Made by a program: the position numbers and the translations under genes. From Gordius sp. MW1 (Eukaryota; Nematomorpha; Gordioida; Gordea; Gordiidae), in assembly GCA_964036665.1 (NCBI GenBank), contig OZ038527.1, positions 1,984,001 through 2,048,000 of the forward strand: a DNA stretch of 64,000 nucleotides, read 5' to 3'. This document shows positions 35,511 through 46,600 of this stretch, in pieces (the stretch's first letter is position 1; each line of letters starts with the position of its first letter). The notes under the pieces are model-generated. The model saw only the letters and a list, made by a program, of their open reading frames with translations. It was not told the DNA's origin and ran no database searches.

Positions 35511-37449
35511 TGTGGCATAACGCCAATCCCCTCTTAATTTTGGTATCCAGTTTTGGTTGTTTAGTTCTAGTATTATGATATAGCTATTTTTCTCCCCCCT
35601 TTTTGAGTTGTAAACTCTTCTTGGCACTTGTTCAATTTCTTTTTTTAGTATTATTATCCTCCCCTTGCTAGTTGTATGACTCTTCAAATTTATTGTCACG
35701 CAGTCCTAATCCCCCCATCTTTATTATTGTTGCGCGTTTGTTTGTTATAATCCCCCTCCCCGATCGCGATGGTATTGTTTACATATTTTCATCTTCAATC
35801 AACCCCCGATCGTTATTGTTTTGTTTACCTATTTACATCAACCATCATCATTATTATTCCTGCTATTTAAAGTACGAATTGTTTGTAAAAGAGAGTTATA
35901 TATATATTTGGTATTATTGTTAGTGTAGATATTAATCATTAATAAATTCGTGTATTGGAATTAAATTAATAAATTGAGCCCTCCCTTTTGGGGGGGGACA
36001 ACAAGAAAACAAATTATTTTTATAACAATCATTCTAGAAATAAAATAAAAAGAAATTCTATTTTTATTAGTGTTTAGAAAAATGGTGTCAGAAATAGCTG
36101 ATTATTTGAACCCACGCGAATATTCTATGTAGAAATTCTGATAATTCTAATGGCAATATTCAGGGAAGGTATGAAAAAAAATTCTTAAACCATTCATTCG
36201 ATCATCTTGAAAGGCAAGTTAACCATATTCAGAAAATGAAATATATTCTGGGAATTAATATTCTTAGCAAATATTCTATGAAAATGCGTCATATCTGGTA
36301 AGATGTACACACACTGAAAACAAATTATTTAAATAGAAGCCTAAATTATTATTGTGCTACTTAAATATGATTATTGTTATTAAACAATGTTAAACCACAA
36401 CCCCCCCCCCCCCGTTTAGTTGAATATTATTTGACGATGTAAGCATGATTTTATGAAAGGGAAAAAAGCGAGCGATTTTTGTAAAGTGGATTATATTATG
36501 GCGAAGGAAACGACAATTTTTATAAAGTGAATTATATTGATATTTGGAAGGAAGGAAATGACATTTTTTTGTAAAGTGGCTTATATGAATATTTTGAAGG
36601 AAGGAAATGACGGAGATTTTTGGTTACCAATTGAACTACTAAACCGAGTATTGAGGCTCTAAACTCTTTGTATAAGGCTCTGAACTCATTGAGTCATCCT
36701 TGGAATTTGTCGGGAAGTAGTGGCAATATCGAGGTCAATGTCAATATCTAGGTCAATATCGATGTCAATATGAAGGTCAATGTTAATAGCAAGGTCAATG
36801 TCAAGATCAAGGTCGATGTCAAAAAGCATGAATGTGGAGATTACAAAATTGCCAGAAATACGCAAGGTTAAAAGTTTGTTTGGTAAAGGGTAAGGTGTGG
36901 CATAACGCCAATCCCCTTTTAATTTTTGTTTTATCCAGTTTTGGTTGTTTAGTTCTAGTATTATGATATAGCTATTTTCTCCCCCCTTTTCGAGTTGTAA
37001 ACTCTTCTTGGCACTTGTTCAATTTCTTTTTTTAGTATTATTACCCTCCCCTTGCTAGTTGTATGACTCTTCAAATTTATTGTCACGCAGTCCTAATCCC
37101 CCCATCTTTATTATTGTTGCGCGTTTGTTTGTTATAATCCCCCTCCCCGATCGCGATGGTATTGTTTACATATTTTCATCGTCAATCAACCCCCGATCGT
37201 TATTGTATTGTTTACCTATTTACATCAACCATCATCATTATTCCTGCTATTTAAGGTACGAATTGTTTGTAAAAGAGAGTTATATATATATTTTTGGTAT
37301 TATTGTTAGTGTAGATATTAATCATTAAAAAATCGTGTATTGGAATTAAATTAATAAATTGAGCCCTCCCTTTTGGGGGGGACAACAAGAAAACAAAAGA
37401 TTTTTATAACAATCATAAAAAGAAATTCTATATTTATTAGTGTATAAAA
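35511..37449 (+). mobile_element. Non-autonomous LTR retrotransposon, 1.94 kb
   Basis: Two long direct repeats begin TGTGGCATAACGCCAATCCC. The left LTR is 35511-36080 and the right LTR 36896-37449, differing at few positions and by short indels. Just inside the left LTR is TGGTGTCAGAA (36083-36093), typical of a tRNA primer-binding site. A purine tract GGTAAAGGGTAAGG precedes the right LTR. Five-base flanks AAAAC (35506-35510 and 37450-37454) fit a TSD. The 815-base interior has no gag or pol; it holds GAAGGAAGGAAATGAC and AGGTCAATGTCAAT repeats. It must move, if at all, with proteins from elsewhere. Identical frames in both LTRs are not genes. Strand is inferred from the primer-site position. 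Confidence 0.85.
36450..36840. repeat. Internal tandem repeats of the LTR element
   Basis: First, three units of about 60 bases around GTAAAGTGGATTATATT and GAAGGAAGGAAATGAC. Then about a dozen degenerate hexamer-type units around AGGTCAATGTCAAT (36725-36835). Confidence 0.7.
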
Positions 37450-37821
37450 AAAACATAAGCTCAAAAAACGTCGTATTACTTGAAATTAAACTAGTAATTA
37501 AATTTCATGATTTTATTTCGCTTCTGTACATTAGACCAGTGGTTCTTAACCTTTTTATACATGCGACCCCCCAAATATTTTATAATTTTTTTGCGACCCC
37601 CCCATTTTTTTTATAATAATTTATATTTGTTAAATTATCTATTATATGATTTTTTATTATTGTTTCATTTTATTAAATAATAAACATAAAACACAACTTT
37701 ATTATTTCATTATCTATTTAAAATTTAAATAGATAATGAAATAATATCAACATAAAAACTTCATAATTAAACATAAAAACAATTCATTTATAATAAAAAG
37801 GATATGCATTCGGAAATATAT

Positions 37822-39762
37822 TTAATGAGATTTCTGCTGCTGAACATCATCAACCAATTTGTTAATTCTTGGTTCAATTGATTGTAATGCTATCCTCATG
37901 CAGGAATCTAGTCGCAATCGATTGCGTTTTTTAGTTTTTATATCCACCATAGTTGAGAAACCTTTTTCACACAAATATGTACAAGCGAAAGGCAGCAAAT
38001 TTTGCATTGCTGCTGAAAATAATGGAGGATATTCTGCACGAATTTGTATCCAAACTTGCGCCAAACTTTTAGTTTTAAACAAAGATTTTAAATTACAATC
38101 ATTTATTAATTCTAATAATGAATCTTCATCATCTGATGATAAATTGGTATTTTTATAATTGTTGTATGGATCTTGAATCCAGAGTTTTGTAATGTGACCT
38201 TCATCATTAGGGAAATATTTTTCAAATTTATCAATTAATTTTAAAATATGACATTTAATCAAGTAATTTACATTTTCTTTCTCGAATTGAAATTTTGAAT
38301 CAGAGATTAGTTGTGAATAGAATGGAAACATTTCATATATATTTGAGTCTATTCTTTGAATCCATCTTTGTAATTTCATTTTCATAGCCTCAATTTTGTT
38401 ATGCATAGTAAAAATATCAGATTTAGGTCCTTGCATAGATATATTCAACTGATTTAGAATTGTAAAAATATCCGCTAGATATGACAATTTAGCGACCCAA
38501 TTATTGTCATCAAAATAGCTTGATAGGCTGGAGTTTTTATCATTTAAAAAAAGTTCAACTTCCAGTCTCAATTCAAATAAACGAGTTAAGATTTTTCCTC
38601 GTGATAGCCATCTCACTTCTGTGTGAAATAAAAGAGAACTATTATCTGCGCCAACTTCTTCACAAAAAATTGAAAATAATCTTGACTTTAGTGAACTTCC
38701 TTTTATGAAATTTATAATCTTTACTGAAATTATCAAAACTTCATTCAATTCTTCACTCATTTCCTTGGAGGCTAATTGTTCCCTATGAATAAAACAATGA
38801 GTAGTTGTTATGTTTGCATGTGCAATACGTTTTATTCTTGATGTAATGCCCTTATAACAGCCAGTCATAGAGGCAGCACCATCTGTGCAAATTCCAACAC
38901 AGTTTTTCCAGAGTAAGCCATTAGTATTCAGAAAGGAATCTATTTTGTTAAATATATTTTCACTTGTTGTATCTGTTTCTAAGTCTATGCAAAAGAGAAA
39001 TTCTTCAGATATATCCATTTTTATAAAATCAATAAATCGAATGTATCCTAAGCAAATGCTCCTGTTAGAAACATCTGTAGATTCATCTATTTGTAATGAG
39101 AACCAAGGAGAATTTTTAATATAGCCAGTTAACTGTTCCTGAAGATCATTAGCTATTAATAAAGTTCTATTATAAATTGCATCATTTGACAAAGGTATTT
39201 CTTTAATTTTGTTTGACACAAAGGGTTCAAATAGCTCTTTACAAATATTAAACATGGCAGGTTTTAATAATTCTTCGGCTATAGTAAATGGTTTTTTTGC
39301 TTTTGCAATGTACAAAGCTGCAATAAATGAAGCTTTTAATAAATTTTTATTGGTAGTAGTTGTCACATTTATGAGCGTCTTTTGATTTTTTAATTCATCT
39401 CTTTTTCTTATAAAAAAATCTTCCTTTTTATTTTTATATTTATCATGGTTAAGATTTAAATGCCTCCACAATTTATTAGGTTTCATTGATTCATTAGAGA
39501 GAACTACACCACATATAACACATTGTGGTTTTGTAGTTCCTCGAACTTCTATGCTTACAAACCCATATTTAATATAATCACGATAGTATTTTCTAATTCT
39601 ATTGTTACTTGATTTTATACCTTTAGTTTTAGGACTATTGGTTTTTTCCGTTTCATTTTTCGCTGTATCATCATCGGAACCTTCACTAATATTTGAAGTT
39701 CCTGGTCCGCGATTATTTAGATCAAAAAAAATTTCCAATGTTTCTTTCTGCTTTTTGCTCAT
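37822..39762 (-). CDS. hAT transposase, ZBED5/SCAND3-like, intact
   Basis: A single uninterrupted 646-aa frame. A BED-type zinc finger lies at about residues 65-110 (C81, C84, H101, H106). The RNase H-like catalytic core shows the first Asp in LQIDESTD (D226) and the second in CTDGAAS (D294); TEVRWLSRGKIL is the conserved stretch that follows. The third acidic residue could not be assigned by eye. The C-terminal hAT dimerisation region is present at about 575-640 (YPPLFSAAMQNLLPF through CEKGFSTMVDIKTKKRNRL). The length fits an autonomous element. Vertebrate ZBED5-type genes derive from this group, but the TIRs and TSD here show a transposon, not a domesticated gene. Confidence 0.95.
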   Translation of the reverse strand: MSKKQKETLEIFFDLNNRGPGTSNISEGSDDDTAKNETEKTNSPKTKGIKSSNNRIRKYYRDYIKYGFVSIEVRGTTKPQCVICGVVLSNESMKPNKLWRHLNLNHDKYKNKKEDFFIRKRDELKNQKTLINVTTTTNKNLLKASFIAALYIAKAKKPFTIAEELLKPAMFNICKELFEPFVSNKIKEIPLSNDAIYNRTLLIANDLQEQLTGYIKNSPWFSLQIDESTDVSNRSICLGYIRFIDFIKMDISEEFLFCIDLETDTTSENIFNKIDSFLNTNGLLWKNCVGICTDGAASMTGCYKGITSRIKRIAHANITTTHCFIHREQLASKEMSEELNEVLIISVKIINFIKGSSLKSRLFSIFCEEVGADNSSLLFHTEVRWLSRGKILTRLFELRLEVELFLNDKNSSLSSYFDDNNWVAKLSYLADIFTILNQLNISMQGPKSDIFTMHNKIEAMKMKLQRWIQRIDSNIYEMFPFYSQLISDSKFQFEKENVNYLIKCHILKLIDKFEKYFPNDEGHITKLWIQDPYNNYKNTNLSSDDEDSLLELINDCNLKSLFKTKSLAQVWIQIRAEYPPLFSAAMQNLLPFACTYLCEKGFSTMVDIKTKKRNRLRLDSCMRIALQSIEPRINKLVDDVQQQKSH

Positions 39763-40016
39763 AATATGGAATATAATAACTATTTAAAATGAACAAACAA
39801 TATAAGAAATAATGCACTATTTTGCGATCCAAAGTCTGTGGTGAGAAGTTCGCTTTATTTTTAAATTTCAGAAGTTAAATTTGTTGAATTGTAAAATTAA
39901 ATGAAGATAATTATTTTAAAGATTAGAAAATGAATAAATTATGAAACAGCAAAAAAATCTACCATTCAAAAAATTATTTTCATTATAAATAATAAGTTTC
40001 ACAACGTATTTTAATA

Positions 40017-40095
40017 GCAGCATGGTGTGAGTGGTTATAGCGACGTCTTGTAAATGTAAACAAACATAATGCAACGAGTTCGAATCCCAAGGTGA
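40017..40095 (+). other. tRNA-Ser-like sequence inside the hAT element
   Basis: GCAGCATGGTGTGAGTGGTT resembles the 5' part and A box of serine tRNAs, and GAGTTCGAATCCC is a good B box about 40 bases on. The 3' acceptor half does not pair with the start, so it is a tRNA-derived fragment or SINE head rather than a working tRNA gene. Confidence 0.5.
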
Positions 40096-40653
40096 GTATT
40101 TTTTCTAAAGCTTTTCTGAATATTTTTATTTTATTCTAAAAAAATTTGGCGACCCCCCGGCAAACTTCTCGCGACCCCCTTGGGGGTCGCGACCCCTAGG
40201 TTAAGAATCACTGCATTAGACGATTGACCTGTTAGGCGACAACCAATTAGGGTTAGGGTTATATTAATTGTATAATGTAATATATATTATATTGTATTGT
40301 ATTTAATCTGTTGTATAATATTTATTTTATTGTATTATATTTATGGTATTATATCATATTTATACTATATTATTTTAATTTTTAATTTGCATAATGATTA
40401 TGTTGCAGTCACGTGTTCAATGATCGCGAACTGAAAAATCGCCTAATGAACCAGATTCTTTTATTTTCAAATATAAAGGTGCCCCCGTTTTTTATAAATA
40501 AATGCTTTTGCTATTTTGCGATCATTATATCAAGTTCGTATATTTAATTTGCTAAGAATATTATGTAATTAAATGAGTAGACCTATTAAATATATATATT
40601 ACTTATAAAATTTACAATCATTGATTTATTGGAAAATTTAATTTTATATAAAG

Positions 40654-43600
40654 TTTCTGGAGCCTTTTGGGCTGTATTTCAAGATAGAGTGTTACCTGGC
40701 ACAAATCTTTTTAGCTTTCTTATATTGTTCTTAGCATGCTATTTTCTTGGAGAGTTGTTTCAAGCGATTGGGTTGCCACCACTCTTAGGTTTGAACTTTT
40801 GTATATTTGATCTCAATCATATTATATGTATATGATATAAATAACTTTTTACATTATATATATATATGTAGGTATGCTGGTAGCTGGCATTTTATTGGGA
40901 AATGTTGAGGCCATAAATATTGCCAGGCATATAGATTTGAGGTGGAGTGTGGTTATCAAGTAAGAATCCTTTTGAATTTTTTTGGCTAATTATAATCATA
41001 GTTAATTTTAAAGAACACTTTACAAATTTAATTTAATTTTGGTCAAAATTATCATATAAAGTAAAATGGGTGTGAAAATGGTCTTTAAAGTCATTTACTG
41101 TAAGAAATAAGAAAGATTATTTTAGCTATTACTTAATACACTAATTATAATTGGTCCCTTATGAATGAAAACTAAATTGTGAAATTGACCTTAATACAAA
41201 ACATTTTCGGGATTAACTATATATATTTTGAGAAGCTTTATGAACATTATAAATTCTAAAAAATTTGGCTAACAGTGAGTTTAAAACTTGAATATTCCTC
41301 TAAATGTAACATAGTATTCATAAATATTAGACTTATAAGGGTTGTAATTTGTATGCTGTATGCTTTTTTTAGTAAGGTGAAAATAATTTTTGTTTTATTT
41401 TTTTTGCGTTTGTGTTCATTGAAATCTTAATCACTCATTTCATTAGTGCTATAAATTTATAGAATACAAGTAATATAGATTGCATCTTAAGTTTAAGAGT
41501 ATCTATTATATTTTACTATTTTTTTAATTTAAAGTTTTTAAATATTTCATACCAATTAATCAGGAGTCTGTCATTAGTCATAATTTTGATCCATGGTGGT
41601 TTGGAGTGTGATACTAATGTCTTAGTCAGGTTAAAAGGATTAATTATGAGGCTAGCTTGTTTACCTTGTATTGGAGAAGCCATTGCCATAGCCATTGTTT
41701 CACATCACATTATCGCTTTTCCTTGGGCTTGGGCCTTTGTTTTAGGGTAAATGTTTGATATTTATAAACTTTATATTATTTAGAAGAAATTTTGAAAAAA
41801 ACTACATTTATTTATAGGTAGGGTTTAGCAAACTTTTATTCTTTGATTAAGTGTTAATCTTCTAAGTTTTTTACATAATTTAAACATTTATTATTAGAAT
41901 TTTTATAATTTATCTAATAAATAGATTAACTATTATGAAATTTGTTTTAAAGGTTTGTATTAACTCCGCTCTCTCCAGCTGTGATAGTACCAAAATTAAT
42001 AAAATTGCAAGAAAAAGGGCATGGAGTAGACAAAGGAATTCCCACCTTGATATTAGCTGCTTCTAGTATAGATGGCACCATTGCTATCATGGGATTCGCT
42101 ATATTTCAAGAAATAGCTCTACCTACTATTCAGCATAGTATTATTTTAAATATGTACTCATAAATTAATGAAGGCAATTATGAGCTTAAATATGTTTATA
42201 ATTTATATGGGTGGTTTAAATACGAATTTATTTTTCGTCTGCTCTTTGACTCATAAATTATCAATTTGAAATATTTTATACAAATCAGAAGAATAGAAGG
42301 CTGATTATTAAATCTAATACAATGTAGCTTTATAATTTACTGTGCTCAGACATTTGTACAATTCTGTATTTATATATTCTTATATTAATGGAAATGAATT
42401 TGGACTATTTTAAAAATTGTATATAAATGTTATTTAATTTTTTAGGAAGCTTGGTTTATACCGGTTTACACGCGCCCTTGGAACTGGTTATTGGCTTGGT
42501 TTATGGTTTTACCTTGGGCATTTTATTCTGGTACATTCCTAGTTCTACCATGGTAATATCTATTCACCGCCTGAATTTATTTTGCAATTCACCTTTTTAT
42601 GCTTAATTTGTCTTTGTTTTTTGCGTATCTAGTTAGAGTTGGCAAATCAATTTTTATTCATATCATTAGCAAATATGTTTTACTTCGCCTTAGGCTCCTA
42701 GAAAGAAGTTGGACATGTTAAACCAAATTGATTGCTTATATGCCATATTTAATATTAATGTTGAAGAAATTTTAATAACTTTTTCTTCATTCTGTTAATT
42801 TTACATTCGCCTACGGCTGAATCGCGTTACAATTTTGGCCACACCATTTTAAATTTAAAAAGCTCACTTTTGGATTCAAGTTTAGGAAAATATAAAACAC
42901 AAAAGTCAATAAAATTATGCCAAGTTAATTATTTTTTAATAAGGCACGCATTACTTTATCATGACAGCATGCAAAAATATAATATGGTTAATTTGTAAAA
43001 AAATTAAAATAAAAACTATTTAGTCCCTAGACATGGAATGGCCGGCCCCCTTTTAAAACTATGCAATTCACAGATTGTCTTATATATATTAGTTTTCTTA
43101 ATTAAAATGGAAAAATTGTAATTTTTAATATATATGTAAATTAGTCGGGCACAGAAACAATAATGGAATTTGGGGAAAGCCCACCAGTGATCATTAGCTA
43201 GTTTATATGGGAAAGCGAAATAAAAGTCCTTTACAGAAGCATAAGTCCACAGTAGTGTTGTAAAAACGGCTGGGTTTTGTTTGGTCGACCTTTGGTTATA
43301 GTCGATTAAATACATACAGACCAAAAACCTGGTCTGTTTATGCGACTAAAACCAAAGATCGACCAAACAAAACCCAGCCGTTTTTACAACACTAGTCCAC
43401 AGCCATTAAAAGCCCGTACATAATTTTCCACGGCAATTATGGAAAAATTGCAAGTTGGACAGGACGGACAGGACGGACGGACAACCAAAAACGAGCCCAT
43501 GAATTGCACGTAGCAATAAAAATAAGACTTTTTTGTTAAACAAAGCCAGAACCTTATATATCTCGTGTCCGATTTACCCTGCTTTCTACGGCTGGAATTT

Positions 43601-46600
43601 TCGGAGTTTTTGGGGGCAAGGCCTTTACTTTTTCTGGAGCTGGGGCCTTGGGCACTTTGTGCGTTACGCTCGTAGCTAACTACGGATGGTTCAAACGCGG
43701 AATTAAAGCTAAGGTTTGATTTGTTTAAATCATTTGTAAAAATTGCTAAATTTTATTAATTATTTTATATAAATATTTTCAATTGTTTTAATTTTTTAGT
43801 TAAATTTATTTTTTATTTATAACGTTTTTATGAAATGCCCGTAGAACGTGATAAGTCGGCACTATACCTTTTTGTGGAACTTTTTTCAACCGTTATTGTT
43901 TGGCCTGATCGGTAGCCAGATGGACATCAGTTCGATAAAACCCAATTTTGTAGGTGTGTTGTTTACTACTTTAATGTAGTTTTAATACCAAAAAAATTAT
44001 AAATTATAGCGGTTATTCTGTGGTTTTTTCCATTATTTTTAGCATCGACTACAATGACTGCTCATGTCATATGTTTCATATAATAAAATGTGTACCCTAA
44101 AATCCACCATATTGAATTTGATAATCTCCCATGTCTTTCTGCAGTGTATCCCAATGTTAAAATAGAAAAAGTGAATTTGCCTTCCTCATTAGTTCATAAA
44201 TTCAAAAGAACGTTAAATAATGATTATATTAAAAAATGCAGATCGCACAAAATTGCTTTAACATCACATCATCACAGTATTTTTTATTTTTATGGATTTT
44301 GTAAGTGACATATATATTTTAAAATCCTATTTTTAATGTTTAACTAGTTCGATGTTTTTTGATACGTTTTATAAACACTTGGATTAACCAAAATCATTAA
44401 AAGCTATATATATCTTTACCTTATTGTGCACATTTCAAAATGGCGGAAAAACGGTATACTTATTTAACGTTGATGAGCAGTCTATCTAGTCTATTTAGAA
44501 TAAGGTTCCTCATCAACATCCCCATCAATTTAATTTTTAAAAATGTCATCAAAGAATTCGATTAACTACTAAAGAAACTTCTTTTAGTATTATTTTGTGC
44601 ATAGACTAGTAGACTGCTAATACAAAATGTGTACACTTTTTTCCCCCATCTTGAGAGGCTCATTGTAAAGTGGTGATCACATGGAAATTCCTAATAATTT
44701 TCGCATATTAAGTAATCTTAAATAGGTAAATAAAAAATTAAAAATATTGAATTGGGTAGATATCAAAAACAGCATTAATATCATTTACATAATACATAAA
44801 AATTAAAAATGTAAAAAATGCGATTAAAGTTTGTTTAATAATAGCGCCATCAATATTAATTGCTATTTTGTATAATATCAATTTCTTGACGTTCTTTTTA
44901 ATTTATAAACAAGTGAAGAAGGTAAATTGACTGTTATAGGGCAAATGACACATGGTCGAAATACACCAATTGCCCTCCTCAAAATGGAGGAAAATTCACA
45001 AACCATATTCAACATGTGGCATGAGCAGTCTATCTAGTCTATGATAATGTGCAAGGAATATTATAACCCCCCCCCCCCCCCCAATATTTTAATAAGTTTT
45101 TTAGGTAACAAAATCATAGTTTTGCAAATTTATCGAATCTCAAGACCATTATAAACATGTTTTTCTTAAAAAATGTTGTTCTACAATATATTTATACATT
45201 TATTTATTTTATTTATTTAATTTATAAATTTATTTTATCGCTTCACAGGATATTGCATTTTGATCATACTTATCGGTTTGTGTTTTCGGGTCTCCCTCGC
45301 CATTCTATGCGTGTTTGGGATCGGATTCAATTGGAAGGAAAAAGTTTTCGTTGGCCTATCTTGGATTCCCAAAGCCACTGTTCAAGTATAAAAACGTTAA
45401 TACGGGCAACATTTATTTAATATAATTTTAGTTTAAACGTTTAACATTTGTCTTTTTTCTCATTATTATAAAATTTGAGGTTTACATATTTGAAATTGAC
45501 ATAGTTTTTTTTTAAATTTTATTCGGTCCCGATTGTTTAGAATTAAAGAAATATGTTATTTTGGGCGAGCCAACCAGTAGAGACCTACAAAGCCATTTTT
45601 TCAACCCAAATTCGATCCGAAAGCATTTTAAATTCGACCCAACCCGAAGATATTTCAGCGCTTCGCGTCTGGGTCGGCTTGGGTTTCGGGTCACCCGTGC
45701 AGGTCTCTACCAATCAGACTTAGAATCCTGCCTTTTGACGTTATTTTATATTAATTTATTTCCAGAATTTATAGGTGAGTAAGAGATTTCATATTTTCAA
45801 GATAAGAAACTAATAATAAAAAATTCTAAAATTTAATGTTAAAAAAATTTAAGCTCTCGAGCCCTGATTCTAAAAAAATTTTCATTACTTTTCTGGTCCA
45901 AGGTAAAATTCTCGACCTTGCAAAATCTCTACCAAAAACAAGTATGCAAAATAAATTTCATATAAAAAGTTTTATCCTTTTATTCACAGGCAGCCATAGG
46001 TTCTCTAGCACTCGACTCAGCCATAAGCCACCACTTTTCGGAATACTACCTCAACCTAGGCCGTATGGTATGTAATAAGATTACTTAAATCTAGGAATGT
46101 TTTAATATTAATTACAGTAAAAATATAAGGAATTGGTTGATTTTTTTCAGTAAAGACTTAAATTACCTACGACTAAAAGAAAAGTTGTAAACGCGCATAA
46201 ATCGACTGCTCAACTTGTTTCTCGTACATCTTCATAGATTGAAAATTTTGATAATGGAATAGGAAATGTTTGTATTCATAAAAAATAAAAACCATTTAGC
46301 ACATTATCAATATGAGCCTTTTAATAATATGTAAAGTAGTGTTTTAAAAACGGCTGGGTTTTGTTTGGTCCGCCTTTGGTGTCGATTCATGTCTGTTTTT
46401 CGCATTTCGACTAAAACCGAAGGTCGACCGAAACCCAGCCGTTTTAACAACACTAATTTATAAGAGAATAAATTTAATTATATTAGCGCCATCTATAATT
46501 TAACTTGAATATTAAATAAGGTGTGCTTATGGTTTGGAGAATTTAGCTGCTATAATGGTTAAAATGGGTATCCATAGCGATATGGATGTTCAAAATGTCC

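Larger units (their letters stand above)
37537..40213 (-). mobile_element. Complete hAT transposon, perfect 8-base TSD
   Basis: Both flanks read CATTAGAC (37529-37536 and 40214-40221). The ends are CAGTGGTTCTTAACC and, inverted, GGTTAAGAATCACTG, the terminal type of Charlie-like hAT elements. Subterminal GCGACCCCC words lie at both ends, with a GCGACCCCCTTGGGGGTCGC palindrome near the right end. It encodes one intact transposase on the minus strand. Perfect TSD, intact frame and near-matching ends point to a recent insertion. It landed 83 bases beyond the LTR retrotransposon. Confidence 0.95.

Noticed and set aside
35672-37328. Two nearly identical open frames (83 and 89 codons) as a gene duplication
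   Set aside because: Both lie at the same place within the two LTRs and have no recognisable domain.
44022-44042. Possible extra antiporter exon after intron 7 start (AVILWFFPLFL)
   Set aside because: It follows an AG and is in frame, but the 43953 donor joins perfectly to 45249 and the protein then aligns without this piece. It also has no donor before the MITE at 44043.
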